The position numbers were made by a program, and so were the translations under genes. Below are positions 54,768 through 62,157 of a stretch of 64,000 nucleotides of DNA, one piece after another. Position 1 is the stretch's first letter; each line of letters starts with the position of its first letter. The stretch is taken from NCBI GenBank assembly GCA_943788195.1, contig CALSPH010000001.1, positions 371,673-435,672 on the forward strand. The letters are read 5' to 3'. The notes under the pieces are model-generated. The model was not told where the DNA came from. It saw only the letters and a list, made by a program, of their open reading frames with translations, and ran no database searches. Source of the stretch: an uncultured Bacteroidia bacterium. Its GTDB lineage: Bacteria; Bacteroidota; Bacteroidia; NS11-12g; UBA955.

Positions 54768-56546
54768 TTACAGGTCAATACATTGCAGATTAAACTTCGC
54801 CCAAGGAGTCATATCAATAGAGTTTATTTCTTTGATTAATTGCTTGTGCGGTCCATCATTGATTAAGCTTTGAACAGCTTCTTGGTGTTTGCCATTTAGC
54901 CAAGAATCTATTGGAGCTTGAACTCCTATCTTATAGTTTCTTTCAAGGGTACTCTTTGGTAGGATATCCTTTAATTCATTGCGTAAAATCCATTTTGTTT
55001 GGCCTTGGTTAATCTTATAATGATTCGGAAGGTTATAACATTTTTCAATAAGTCGATAATCCATAAAAGGCATTCTAATTTCAACGCCATGTTTCATGGC
55101 TGCCTTGTCAAATGTTTTGAGCAGCGTTGGCAATGGAGAATGGAACAGGTTATCCAAAACAATTTGACTTTCAGGCTCATTGGATTGTACTGTGTTTCTC
55201 AGCAATCTTTTAAAATACCCACTTAGGTTGTACTGCTTGGATAAATATCGCCCTAATTTAAAGAGGGTCTTGTTTTGATCTTCTGGATGATACATTGCAA
55301 TCAGCGCGGATAAAACACGTTTTGAATATTTTTTTCCTTTGTATTGTGTGGCTTTATAAAATAGGTCCATCACCATATTTCTATAGCCATACAGATACTC
55401 ATCCGCCCCATGGCCATCCATAGAAACAGTAAAACCGTTGGATTTCATGGCCTCGTATATTGGAGAAATAGTGGTCAAAGGAGTACCAATAATGTCATCA
55501 TAGAAATTGTGGTCGGCAACAAGATTATCCATCAGTTTTTGATGATTGGTCTCTAGAAACACCCCTTCGCTATTCAGATCACTTAGTGCTGCCTTTGCAA
55601 ACGGAAGGTCATTCACCCGATTATCTTCTTGCATTGCCATACAAAAAGGAGTTTGCCATTTGCTAGGCAGACGGCTTATACTTTCGGGGTTGTTGGCTAA
55701 GTGTTTTATAGTGCTATATACTGCAGTGCTATCCAGTCCGCCACTGAATGCCGTTGCAATAGGGACATCACTTCTAAGTCTAAGTCGAACAGAGTCGATG
55801 AACAACTCTCGGAATTCTCCTTCATTATACGGTTGGTCTGATTGTTCAGCACAGCTTGCCTCAAAAGAATAGTATCGTTCCGTTGTGCTAAGTCCATGTG
55901 TGTCAATTCGCATAACGCAACCTGCAGGTAGCTGCTCAATGCCATTAAAAATGCTGCTATTTATACTGTTGGCATAGTAAGGGTTATGAAGCGCTTGATT
56001 TAATACAGAATGATTGAAGCTGCGGTGATACCCTTCAAGATTCTTAAAACAGTTGGTCTCACTTGCAAAGGCAAATACATCGCCTATATGGCTGTAGAAA
56101 AGCGGCTTAATCCCAAACCGGTCTCTAGAAAGAAGTACTTCATTGTTTTCATGATTAAAAAGAGCCATTGCCCACATGCCATTGAATCGATTAAAACATT
56201 CCAACCCCCACTCTTCATAGGCGCTTAGAATTACTTCTGTATCGGTTTCCGTATAAAAGGAATACCCTTTTTCCTGAAGCTCCACCCGGAGTTCAATAAA
56301 ATTAAATATTTCACCATTAAAAATGATACTCAGCTTGCCATTGGCAGATTGCATCGGCTGAGATGCCTTTTCTGACAAGTCTAAAATGGAAAGACGCTTG
56401 TGCGCTAGAGCCAATCGACCATCAACATAAAATTTAAACCCTTCACTATCTGGGCCCCGATGACTTATGGGTTTTGCAAAATTCGTGATTTCCTGCTCTG
56501 AACAGGGTGTTCTGCTAAATTTATATATACCGGCTATACCACACAT
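54768..56546 (-). CDS. asnB: Asparagine synthase (glutamine-hydrolysing), second copy
   Basis: A 592-aa AsnB homologue with Cys2 as the glutaminase nucleophile (MCGIAGIYKF), SHRGPDSEGF and IIFNGEIFNF. The synthetase domain has the canonical ATP loop SGGLDS (268-273), unlike the first copy (SAGIDS). VSMDGHGADEYLYGYRNM and KHGVEIRMPFMDYRLIEKCY complete the domain. Proteins of this kind in glycan clusters amidate uronic acids in surface polysaccharides; a general asparagine role is equally possible. The FkbM gene is 150 nt downstream. Confidence 0.9.
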   Translation of the reverse strand: MCGIAGIYKFSRTPCSEQEITNFAKPISHRGPDSEGFKFYVDGRLALAHKRLSILDLSEKASQPMQSANGKLSIIFNGEIFNFIELRVELQEKGYSFYTETDTEVILSAYEEWGLECFNRFNGMWAMALFNHENNEVLLSRDRFGIKPLFYSHIGDVFAFASETNCFKNLEGYHRSFNHSVLNQALHNPYYANSINSSIFNGIEQLPAGCVMRIDTHGLSTTERYYSFEASCAEQSDQPYNEGEFRELFIDSVRLRLRSDVPIATAFSGGLDSTAVYSTIKHLANNPESISRLPSKWQTPFCMAMQEDNRVNDLPFAKAALSDLNSEGVFLETNHQKLMDNLVADHNFYDDIIGTPLTTISPIYEAMKSNGFTVSMDGHGADEYLYGYRNMVMDLFYKATQYKGKKYSKRVLSALIAMYHPEDQNKTLFKLGRYLSKQYNLSGYFKRLLRNTVQSNEPESQIVLDNLFHSPLPTLLKTFDKAAMKHGVEIRMPFMDYRLIEKCYNLPNHYKINQGQTKWILRNELKDILPKSTLERNYKIGVQAPIDSWLNGKHQEAVQSLINDGPHKQLIKEINSIDMTPWAKFNLQCIDL

Positions 56547-56596
56547 AAGTGTTGCGCAAATGTGTTAAAAGATTTGGCATTAAAAAAAGAAATCAT

Positions 56597-56627
56597 AAAA
56601 AAAGAGGACGATAAGTCCTCTTTTTTT
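56597..56627 (-). terminator. Intrinsic terminator of the DUF4468-like gene
   Basis: AGAGGAC (56603-56609) and GTCCTCT (56615-56621) form a stem with loop GATAA, flanked by seven A on one side and seven T on the other. It lies just after the stop of the minus-strand gene at 56649; the A-tract also allows termination in the other direction. Confidence 0.85.
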
Positions 56628-56648
56628 ATTCAAATCTATAATTGATTA

Positions 56649-57455
56649 CTACCAATCGTCCTCATCCAATAAGGAAATGGGTTTATCATTCAATGCAACT
56701 TTCATCGCATCAATATATTTTTTCACCTTGTCATCAACTGCTTTTAAGTACTTATTGTTTTCTTGAACATTACGTTTAGATTCTTGGTAGTATTCAAAAT
56801 ACACCATTTGAGATTCCGTTTGGGTTCCGATAGGTGGCACCTCATGTACAAAATTACTAAATAGGTATTTGTATCGATATGGCTGGAACCACATCGTTAA
56901 GTTAAGCTGAACATTTCCCTTATTGTAGGAGGTGAATTTATTCGACTGAACTTCCAAAGGCAAAGTTAAAATCAGATTGATTTTAGCATATTGTTCATCA
57001 AGGTTTAAAATCTTTTTATCCTTGAAAATCTTTTTGCCAAATTCGTTTTTTGCCCAATCCTTAAACCTGAGGTAAAGGCTATCGTCTGTGCAATACTCGC
57101 AATCTTCGAGTTCCTGGATACCTTTATAAATGATTAGCTTCCGAATGGTATCATAAGGAAGTAGAACCTTTTCTTCCTTAATGAATTCTCTTTTCTTGGC
57201 AACTTGTTTGCCGTATCCCCCAGTAGATGAACTTCCAGAAGAGCCCCATGCATCATCAGAGCCTCCCCATTCTCCACCTTCAGAACTTCCCCATGCGTCC
57301 TCAGTCACTGTACTGTCAGAAGACGCAGTGTCTTTTTTAGTTTCTTCAGTATCCCCCCAGCCGCTACCGCCACCGGAATCTCCCCAAGAACCAAATTGTC
57401 CATATGCGCCATATCCAAGCACACAAAGAATCATTGTTATTGTTAGTTTTTTCAT
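56649..57455 (-). CDS. Secreted Gly/Ser/Trp-rich protein with a DUF4468-like domain
   Basis: A 268-aa exported protein (signal MKKLTITMILCVLGYGAYGQ). Residues about 20-85 are low complexity: repeated WGDS/WGSS and GGS units with acidic stretches, probably disordered. The rest (about 90-268) resembles the DUF4468 fold: KLIIYKGIQELEDCEYCTDDSLYLRFKDWAKNEF followed by the strand segment VQLNLTMWFQPYRYKYLFSNFVHEV. The function of that family is unknown. No lipobox or T9SS tail. It is convergent with nothing and divergent from the M1 peptidase, and has its own terminator. Confidence 0.65.
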   Translation of the reverse strand: MKKLTITMILCVLGYGAYGQFGSWGDSGGGSGWGDTEETKKDTASSDSTVTEDAWGSSEGGEWGGSDDAWGSSGSSSTGGYGKQVAKKREFIKEEKVLLPYDTIRKLIIYKGIQELEDCEYCTDDSLYLRFKDWAKNEFGKKIFKDKKILNLDEQYAKINLILTLPLEVQSNKFTSYNKGNVQLNLTMWFQPYRYKYLFSNFVHEVPPIGTQTESQMVYFEYYQESKRNVQENNKYLKAVDDKVKKYIDAMKVALNDKPISLLDEDDW

Positions 57456-57500
57456 AATAGTCAGTTTGGTTATTGCAAAATGCTTACCAAATTTTATATG

Positions 57501-57508
57501 TAGTTTTG
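57501..57508 (+). promoter_or_regulatory. TAnnTTTG promoter of the M1 peptidase
   Basis: TAGTTTTG, 35 nt before the ATG at 57544, in the 88-bp gap to the divergent DUF4468-like gene. Confidence 0.55.
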
Positions 57509-57543
57509 CAAAAGTATTTTTTTTCTACAAACAATAAAACAAA

Positions 57544-59430
57544 ATGAGCATAATATTTAAAGACAAGAACGCGAGATTATCTTATTTATTGTACATATCC
57601 TTTGTTTTATTATTTTCCTGCAACTATAAAAAAATAAACAATAAAAACAAAACAATGGACAAAACATCAAACCATTCATACAGTAATTATCAAGATGTAG
57701 TAATTAAACATTTGAGCTTAGACCTCAATGTTTTATTTGAAACAAAGGAAATTATTGGCATTGCAGATTTGAAATTGGAAAAATTAAATTCAAACGTAAA
57801 TTCGGTTATTCTGGACATTAAAGCCTTAGAAATTGACAAAGTAACTGATTCGGATGGGTTGGCTCTTGATTACAGTATTGGTAAAGAAGATGAAATATTA
57901 GGAAGTTCATTAACCATTCAACTACCTAAACAAGGGGATAATATACGCGTACATTATAAAACAACGAAAGGCTCTGAAGCATTGCAATGGCAAGAACCCG
58001 CACAAACCTTAGGTAAGAAACACCCGTTTCTATTTACACAGAGTCAAGCTATTTTGGCAAGAACATGGATACCATTGCAGGATTGTCCAGCGGTTCGATT
58101 CACCTATTCGGCCAAAGTAAAAGTGGATATGGACTTGTTACCATTAATGAGTGCCAGCAACCCACAGCACAAAAACGAGAACCGGACGTATACTTATGAA
58201 ATGCCTCAGCCCATTCCAAGCTATTTGATGGCTTTGTGTGCTGGAGATTTGGAATATAAAAGCTTGGGTGATAGCTGCGGTGTTTATGCAGAACCTGCAC
58301 AGATTGAAGAATGTGCCAATGAATTCGAAGACTTACAAAGTATGATAGATAAAGCATCTGAGCTTTATGGGGCATACAAATGGGGTGTATATGATGTAGT
58401 AGTTCTTCCGCCAAGTTTTCCTTTTGGTGGAATGGAAAATCCAAGATTGACTTTTGCGACTCCAACAATCATAGCTGGCGATAAAAGCCTAGTTTCATTG
58501 GTGGCCCATGAGTTGGCTCATAGTTGGAGTGGTAACCTTGTAACGAATCGTACATGGAACGACTTCTGGCTGAACGAAGGTTTTACAGTCTATTTTGAAA
58601 ACCGCATCATGGAGAAGATTTATGGTAAACCTTATGCCGATATGCTAGCATTATTAGGTATGGGAGAGTTGCAGAACACCTTAAAAGATATGCAAGAGAC
58701 CCATCCCAATGATACTAAACTCTATTTAGAGTTGGACGGAAGAAGCCCAGATGATGGAATGACAGATATTGCTTATGAAAAAGGAAGATTCTTTTTGCTG
58801 ATGATTGAAGGTGTGGTTGGAAGAGAGGAGTTTGATTTATTTTTAAATGGGTATTTTAAGAAGAATGCCTTTAAGACCATTACAACAGCAGAATTTATTA
58901 AAACGCTGAATACGGATTTATTAAGTAAGAATCCAGAGTGGAAAAGCAATGTTAATATTGATGAGTGGATCTATTCACCTGGTTTGCCATCCAATTGTCC
59001 TTTTCCTACGTCAACAGAATTTGACAAAGTAAAAGAAGATGTATCCATGTTTAGAAAAGATGGAATAATACCCAATACAGCAAACTATACCACACATCAT
59101 TGGCTCCAATTCTTGCGAGAATTGCCAGACTCATTGCCTACTGAACGAATGGCAATGTTGGATGACTCCTTTGATATTACCAATACGGGTAATTCTGAAA
59201 TAGCCTGTGATTGGTTTAAGCATGCTATCATGAGTAAATATGATGTGGCTTACCCAGCAATGGAAAGCTTCCTTATCAGAGTAGGACGAAGAAAATTTTT
59301 AACTCCGCTTTACGGAAGGATGGTTGAAAGTAATCAGAAAGAAATGGCGAAACGAATCTATTCCAAGGCCAAATCCGGTTATCATTCGGTAAGCAACAAT
59401 ACCATTTCTGCTTTGCTCAATGCGAAATAA
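57544..59430 (+). CDS. M1 family zinc aminopeptidase (lipoprotein)
   Basis: A 628-aa M1 peptidase. The zinc site is complete: HELAH at residues 322-326 and the third ligand Glu345 in WLNEGFTVYFEN. The substrate-anchoring motif GGMENP lies just before (FPFGGMENPRLTF). The C-terminal part holds the leukotriene-A4-hydrolase-like helical domain (LLSKNPEWKSNVNIDEWIYSPGLPSNCP). A lipoprotein signal (SYLLYISFVLLFSCN) places it on the cell envelope. It releases N-terminal amino acids from peptides. It overlaps the PLP-enzyme gene by 11 bp. Confidence 0.93.
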   Translation: MSIIFKDKNARLSYLLYISFVLLFSCNYKKINNKNKTMDKTSNHSYSNYQDVVIKHLSLDLNVLFETKEIIGIADLKLEKLNSNVNSVILDIKALEIDKVTDSDGLALDYSIGKEDEILGSSLTIQLPKQGDNIRVHYKTTKGSEALQWQEPAQTLGKKHPFLFTQSQAILARTWIPLQDCPAVRFTYSAKVKVDMDLLPLMSASNPQHKNENRTYTYEMPQPIPSYLMALCAGDLEYKSLGDSCGVYAEPAQIEECANEFEDLQSMIDKASELYGAYKWGVYDVVVLPPSFPFGGMENPRLTFATPTIIAGDKSLVSLVAHELAHSWSGNLVTNRTWNDFWLNEGFTVYFENRIMEKIYGKPYADMLALLGMGELQNTLKDMQETHPNDTKLYLELDGRSPDDGMTDIAYEKGRFFLLMIEGVVGREEFDLFLNGYFKKNAFKTITTAEFIKTLNTDLLSKNPEWKSNVNIDEWIYSPGLPSNCPFPTSTEFDKVKEDVSMFRKDGIIPNTANYTTHHWLQFLRELPDSLPTERMAMLDDSFDITNTGNSEIACDWFKHAIMSKYDVAYPAMESFLIRVGRRKFLTPLYGRMVESNQKEMAKRIYSKAKSGYHSVSNNTISALLNAK

Positions 59431-60310
59431 AGGACTGAATGAAAGTCACAGCATAGAAGAACATTTATCTGCAGGTTTAAATGAAATTTGGATTAAACGA
59501 GATGATTTAATCCATCCCATTGTTTCCGGTAATAAGTGGAGAAAACTAAAGTATGTGATTCAGCATGCTTTAAAAAATAACATAAACCACATCATTACCT
59601 ATGGAGGAGCTTATAGCAACCATGCACTTGCAACAGCCTGCGTATGTTCTCTTTTCGACTTAAAATGTACCATAATTGTGCGTGGTGAAGAGCCTGCCGA
59701 ACCCAATCATTATACCCTGTTAATTCGCGCTTTTAATGCCCGGATGGTATACGTTTCTCGTGAGGTATATAAACAAAAGGATCAGGTTCTAGAAAGTCTA
59801 AATTATGATTCCGATCGAACTTTGGTTTTGGCTGAAGGAGGGGCACATGAATTCGCTTCACAAGGTTGTGGCGAGATCATTTCAGTTTTAAAGAATGCAT
59901 ATGATGCCATATTTATAGCCAGCGGAACAGGAACAACGGCTCTGGGAATGGCAAAAAAGATGACCGAATTGAATATGAGAACGGAGCTGTATGTTATGCC
60001 TGTGTTGAAAAACGAAAGAGAAACAGCCGAATTGCTGAGTGAATTCTCCAACACACATGTATTAAACAATGCACATTTAGGAGGTTACGCAAAAACGAAC
60101 GCAGAATTATTCGAAGGGATTAATCAAATGCTAGCTCAACATAGAATAGTATTAGATCCTGTATACACCGGTAAGGCATATATAGCAATGCTTAAGCATA
60201 TCAAAGAAAGCAAGTGGAAGGGTAAAAAGGTTTTATTCATTCATACCGGGGGACAATTGGGCTTGTTTTCACAGCCTATGCTAAAAGCCTGGGCGAACAG
60301 TTTGGGATAA
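59420..60310 (+). CDS. PLP-dependent D-cysteine desulfhydrase/ACC deaminase family enzyme
   Basis: A 296-aa fold-type II PLP enzyme. The PLP lysine is Lys39 in the motif IVSGNKWRKLKYV, preceded by WIKRDDL; YGGAYSNHALATAC binds the substrate carboxylate and IFIASGTGTTALGMAKKM binds the PLP phosphate. The C-terminal FIHTGGQLGLF is also family-typical. D-cysteine desulfhydrase is the likeliest activity; ACC deaminase differs at a few active-site positions that I cannot resolve here. Its ATG overlaps the end of the M1 peptidase by 11 bp. Confidence 0.88.
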   Translation: MRNKGLNESHSIEEHLSAGLNEIWIKRDDLIHPIVSGNKWRKLKYVIQHALKNNINHIITYGGAYSNHALATACVCSLFDLKCTIIVRGEEPAEPNHYTLLIRAFNARMVYVSREVYKQKDQVLESLNYDSDRTLVLAEGGAHEFASQGCGEIISVLKNAYDAIFIASGTGTTALGMAKKMTELNMRTELYVMPVLKNERETAELLSEFSNTHVLNNAHLGGYAKTNAELFEGINQMLAQHRIVLDPVYTGKAYIAMLKHIKESKWKGKKVLFIHTGGQLGLFSQPMLKAWANSLG

Positions 60311-60400
60311 TATTTTCTAACCTAATTCACTTTGAAGCGATTTGTTGGAATGAAGTATAATTTGAGAACAGGTACAATTGGGTATGCTTCTCAAATGCAG

Positions 60401-60408
60401 TAGGTTTG
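60401..60408 (+). promoter_or_regulatory. TAnnTTTG element 4 nt before yifB/comM
   Basis: TAGGTTTG, then TATC, then the ATG at 60413; a leaderless mRNA is predicted. Confidence 0.6.
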
Positions 60409-60412
60409 TATC

Positions 60413-61273
60413 ATGCTCGTTAAGACCTTTGGATCGGCAGTTTATGGCGTAAATGCATATACGATTACCGTTGAAACTAATACAGGCTCCGGTAAGCCGG
60501 GTTTTAATTTAGTGGGCTTGCCAGATAAGGCGGTATTGGAAAGTTGGTTACGCATTGAAACGGCTTTTAAAAACCTGGGCTATGATTACGCAAGGAAACG
60601 GATTGTCGTAAATATGGCTCCTGCAGATGTAAAGAAGGAAGGATCCGCCTATGATTTAACCATTGCGGTAGGTGTCTTGGCTGCATCAGGAGAAATAAAA
60701 GAAAGTGATTTATTGAAACGTTTTCTAATCATGGGAGAGCTTGGTTTGGATGGTCACCTCATGCCGATAAAAGGCGCTTTACCGATTGCGATTCAAGCGC
60801 AAAAGGATGGATTTGACGGTTTTATTTTACCCACACAAAATGCCAAAGAAGCGGGTATTGTTAAAGATTTGGAAGTGTATGGAGTAGAAAACTTGGAACA
60901 GGTAGTGGGTTTTCTGAATGAAACCACTCAACTTACTCGAACCAAAGTGGACCCAAGAGCAGATTTTGCGAATTATAAAACCAATTTTGCCTTAGACTTC
61001 AGTGATGTACAAGGACAAGAAAACATAAAACGCGCAATGGAAATTGCAGCTGCGGGTGGGCATAATATCATACTCATTGGTCCCCCGGGAGCGGGCAAAA
61101 CAATGTTAGCTAAACGACTGCCCAGCATTTTACCTCCCATGAATTTGCATGAGGCTTTAGAGACAACCAAAATTCATTCGGTTGCAGGTAAATTAGCAGA
61201 TAATAGCAGTTTGGTGGCAACCCGTCCTTTTCGATCTCCGCATCATACCATCAGTGATGTTGCTGTTTTATAA
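60413..61273 (+). pseudogene. comM: YifB/ComM family AAA ATPase, truncated by inserted DNA
   Basis: The first 286 codons of a YifB/ComM Mg-chelatase-like ATPase, normally about 510 aa. The N-terminal lon-like domain (MLVKTFGSAVYGVNAYTI ... GFNLVGLPDKAVLES, VNMAPADVKKEGSAYDL) and Walker A (GPPGAGKTMLAKRLP, residue ~223) are intact. The sequence follows the family up to RPFRSPHHTISDVA and then, instead of the expected glycine-rich segment and Walker B, ends VL-stop. Walker B, sensors and the C-terminal domain are missing. ComM is a branch-migration helicase for natural transformation. The rest should lie beyond an inserted element. The product cannot hydrolyse ATP normally. Confidence 0.88.
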
Positions 61274-61275
61274 AG

Positions 61276-61351
61276 TGAGGTGAAAATTGTAGTGTTATGT
61301 ATATACAAGAATTGAATTCTCGTATATACGAGCTTTAAACAATCCACCTCA
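61276..61351. repeat. Nested inverted repeats near the left end of the element
   Basis: An outer pair, TGAGGTG (61276-61282) and CACCTCA (61345-61351), encloses a near-perfect 31-bp palindrome (61299-61329). The palindrome consists of GTATATAC, an A/C mismatch pair, AGAATT, a central G, AATTCT and again GTATATAC. The right GTATATAC also belongs to a smaller palindrome, CTCGTATATACGAG (61319-61332). Candidate uses are a recombination site, a resolution site or an operator for the downstream HTH protein. Confidence 0.6.
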
Positions 61352-61365
61352 TCTGAAAGAGAGCG

Positions 61366-61419
61366 TTTCAGTCTTTATATATAGATGAACTGATAAAGTT
61401 CAAAAAACAAAGACTGAAA
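61366..61419. repeat. Long hairpin directly upstream of the first element gene
   Basis: TTTCAGTCTTT (61366-61376) and AAAGACTGAAA (61409-61419) form a perfect 11-bp stem; inside it TGAACT (61386-61391) and AGTTCA (61397-61402) form a second stem. The ATG of the acidic-repeat gene starts two bases after the right arm, so the structure would form in its leader or act as an operator. Confidence 0.65.
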
Positions 61420-61420
61420 T

Positions 61421-61642
61421 ATGAATTCAAAGAAAAGACGCTACATACAGACGAAGTTCATACAGTTCATCGCTGAAAAAAACAGACTTCAAGATGAAGA
61501 TGAGGTTCAAGATGAAGATGAGGTTCAAGATGAAATTCAGGACGAAGAAGTAGAAAATCTTGAAGATGAGGTTCAAGATGAAGAAGATGACTTGCTTACT
61601 GAAATAATGAGAGACCTTAAAAAACTTGAAAGAAGAAAATGA
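61421..61642 (+). CDS. Small acidic-repeat protein
   Basis: A 73-aa protein of unknown family. Residues 1-22 are basic (MNSKKRRYIQTKFIQFIAEK); the centre (about 23-58) is a run of QDEDEV-type repeats and other Asp/Glu-rich units; the C-terminus is again basic and helical (IMRDLKKLERRK). The DNA carries two tandem copies of an 18-bp unit (GTTCAAGATGAAGATGAG) plus partial copies. The charge layout suggests a DNA mimic or a binding partner of a basic protein, but this is speculation. It overlaps the HTH gene by 4 bp (ATGA) and starts right after a large hairpin. Confidence 0.65.
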   Translation: MNSKKRRYIQTKFIQFIAEKNRLQDEDEVQDEDEVQDEIQDEEVENLEDEVQDEEDDLLTEIMRDLKKLERRK

Positions 61643-61857
61643 TACAGATAATAGATGAAAAGAAGAACGCTCTGTATTCGTTGAATGAAATCGCTGAAAT
61701 ACTGGGCGTTTCAAAATCGACAGCAAGAAGATATATGCTTCGAGAAAACTTTTCTCAGGAACTCGACTATAATGGTCAATTTCTGTTTTCTGAGAAAAGT
61801 GTTTTTCAGATGATGGCTAACCTCATCGAGAAAAAGATGAAGAAAGCAAATGACTGA
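61639..61857 (+). CDS. Small HTH protein (MerR/excisionase-like)
   Basis: A 72-aa protein. Residues 12-37 (YSLNEIAEILGVSKSTARRYMLRE) form a helix-turn-helix like those of excisionases and MerR/HTH_17 proteins; the following FLFSEKSVFQMM would be the wing. A basic tail (IEKKMKKAND) ends it. Such proteins bind DNA near recombination or promoter sites in mobile elements; the palindromes 220-340 bp upstream are possible targets. It overlaps both neighbours (4 bp and 8 bp), so the three small genes are translationally linked. Confidence 0.75.
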   Translation: MIQIIDEKKNALYSLNEIAEILGVSKSTARRYMLRENFSQELDYNGQFLFSEKSVFQMMANLIEKKMKKAND

Positions 61858-62002
61858 TTACGAAAAGATAAGGGAAATTAGAAATAAGATTGACGGCTAT
61901 AAAGTGAAATTGAGAGACGAAGAGGATAACAAGAAACGAGAGGAACTGAAATACAAGATTAAGATTGAGGAAATTAGAATAAAGATTGAACGGCTGAAAT
62001 AA
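61850..62002 (+). CDS. 50-aa highly charged coiled-coil protein
   Basis: A frame starting MTDYEKIREIRNKIDGYKVK that overlaps the HTH gene by 8 bp. Almost every residue is charged or helix-forming, with Ile/Leu at heptad-like spacing (KIKIEEIRIKIERLK at the end), so a short coiled coil is likely. It is below usual length limits but its overlap and composition match the two genes before it. Function unknown. Confidence 0.55.
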   Translation: MTDYEKIREIRNKIDGYKVKLRDEEDNKKREELKYKIKIEEIRIKIERLK

Positions 62003-62089
62003 AATCGCTTATTGGCTAACACGCTCTAAATCTGATGGTAGGCGTGTTGTTATTGTCCGGGGCGCAGTTATAGCTTCTGAAAAAAGTGC

Positions 62090-62134
62090 CAATCAATTCA
62101 GTTAATCACAGAGTAATTCTCTGATGATTGATTG
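62090..62134. repeat. Hairpin upstream of the HUH-like gene (possible nick/origin site)
   Basis: CAATCA (62090-62095) pairs with TGATTG (62129-62134) and CAGAG (62109-62113) pairs with CTCTG (62119-62123) around the loop TAATT, with AATCA/TGATT extending the inner stem. It lies 24 bp before the ATG of the HUH-like gene. Rolling-circle origins often are hairpins next to their Rep gene, but no known nick motif was matched. Confidence 0.5.
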
Positions 62135-62157
62135 TCCTATTAAATAGAACCTAGGTA

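Noticed and set aside
56649..57455. Gliding protein GldN for the secreted protein next to the terminator
   Set aside because: The N-terminal low-complexity region looked similar, but the GldN core motifs are absent and the C-terminal strand pattern fits a DUF4468-like fold better.
61299..61329. A dif/Xer recombination site at the 31-bp palindrome
   Set aside because: The arms do not match the dif core I remember and the symmetry is higher than in dif; kept only as a general palindrome.
61427..61726. Minus-strand frame across the acidic repeat
   Set aside because: Its Phe/Leu/Ile-rich repeats are simply the antisense of the Asp/Glu repeat; it has no support as a gene.
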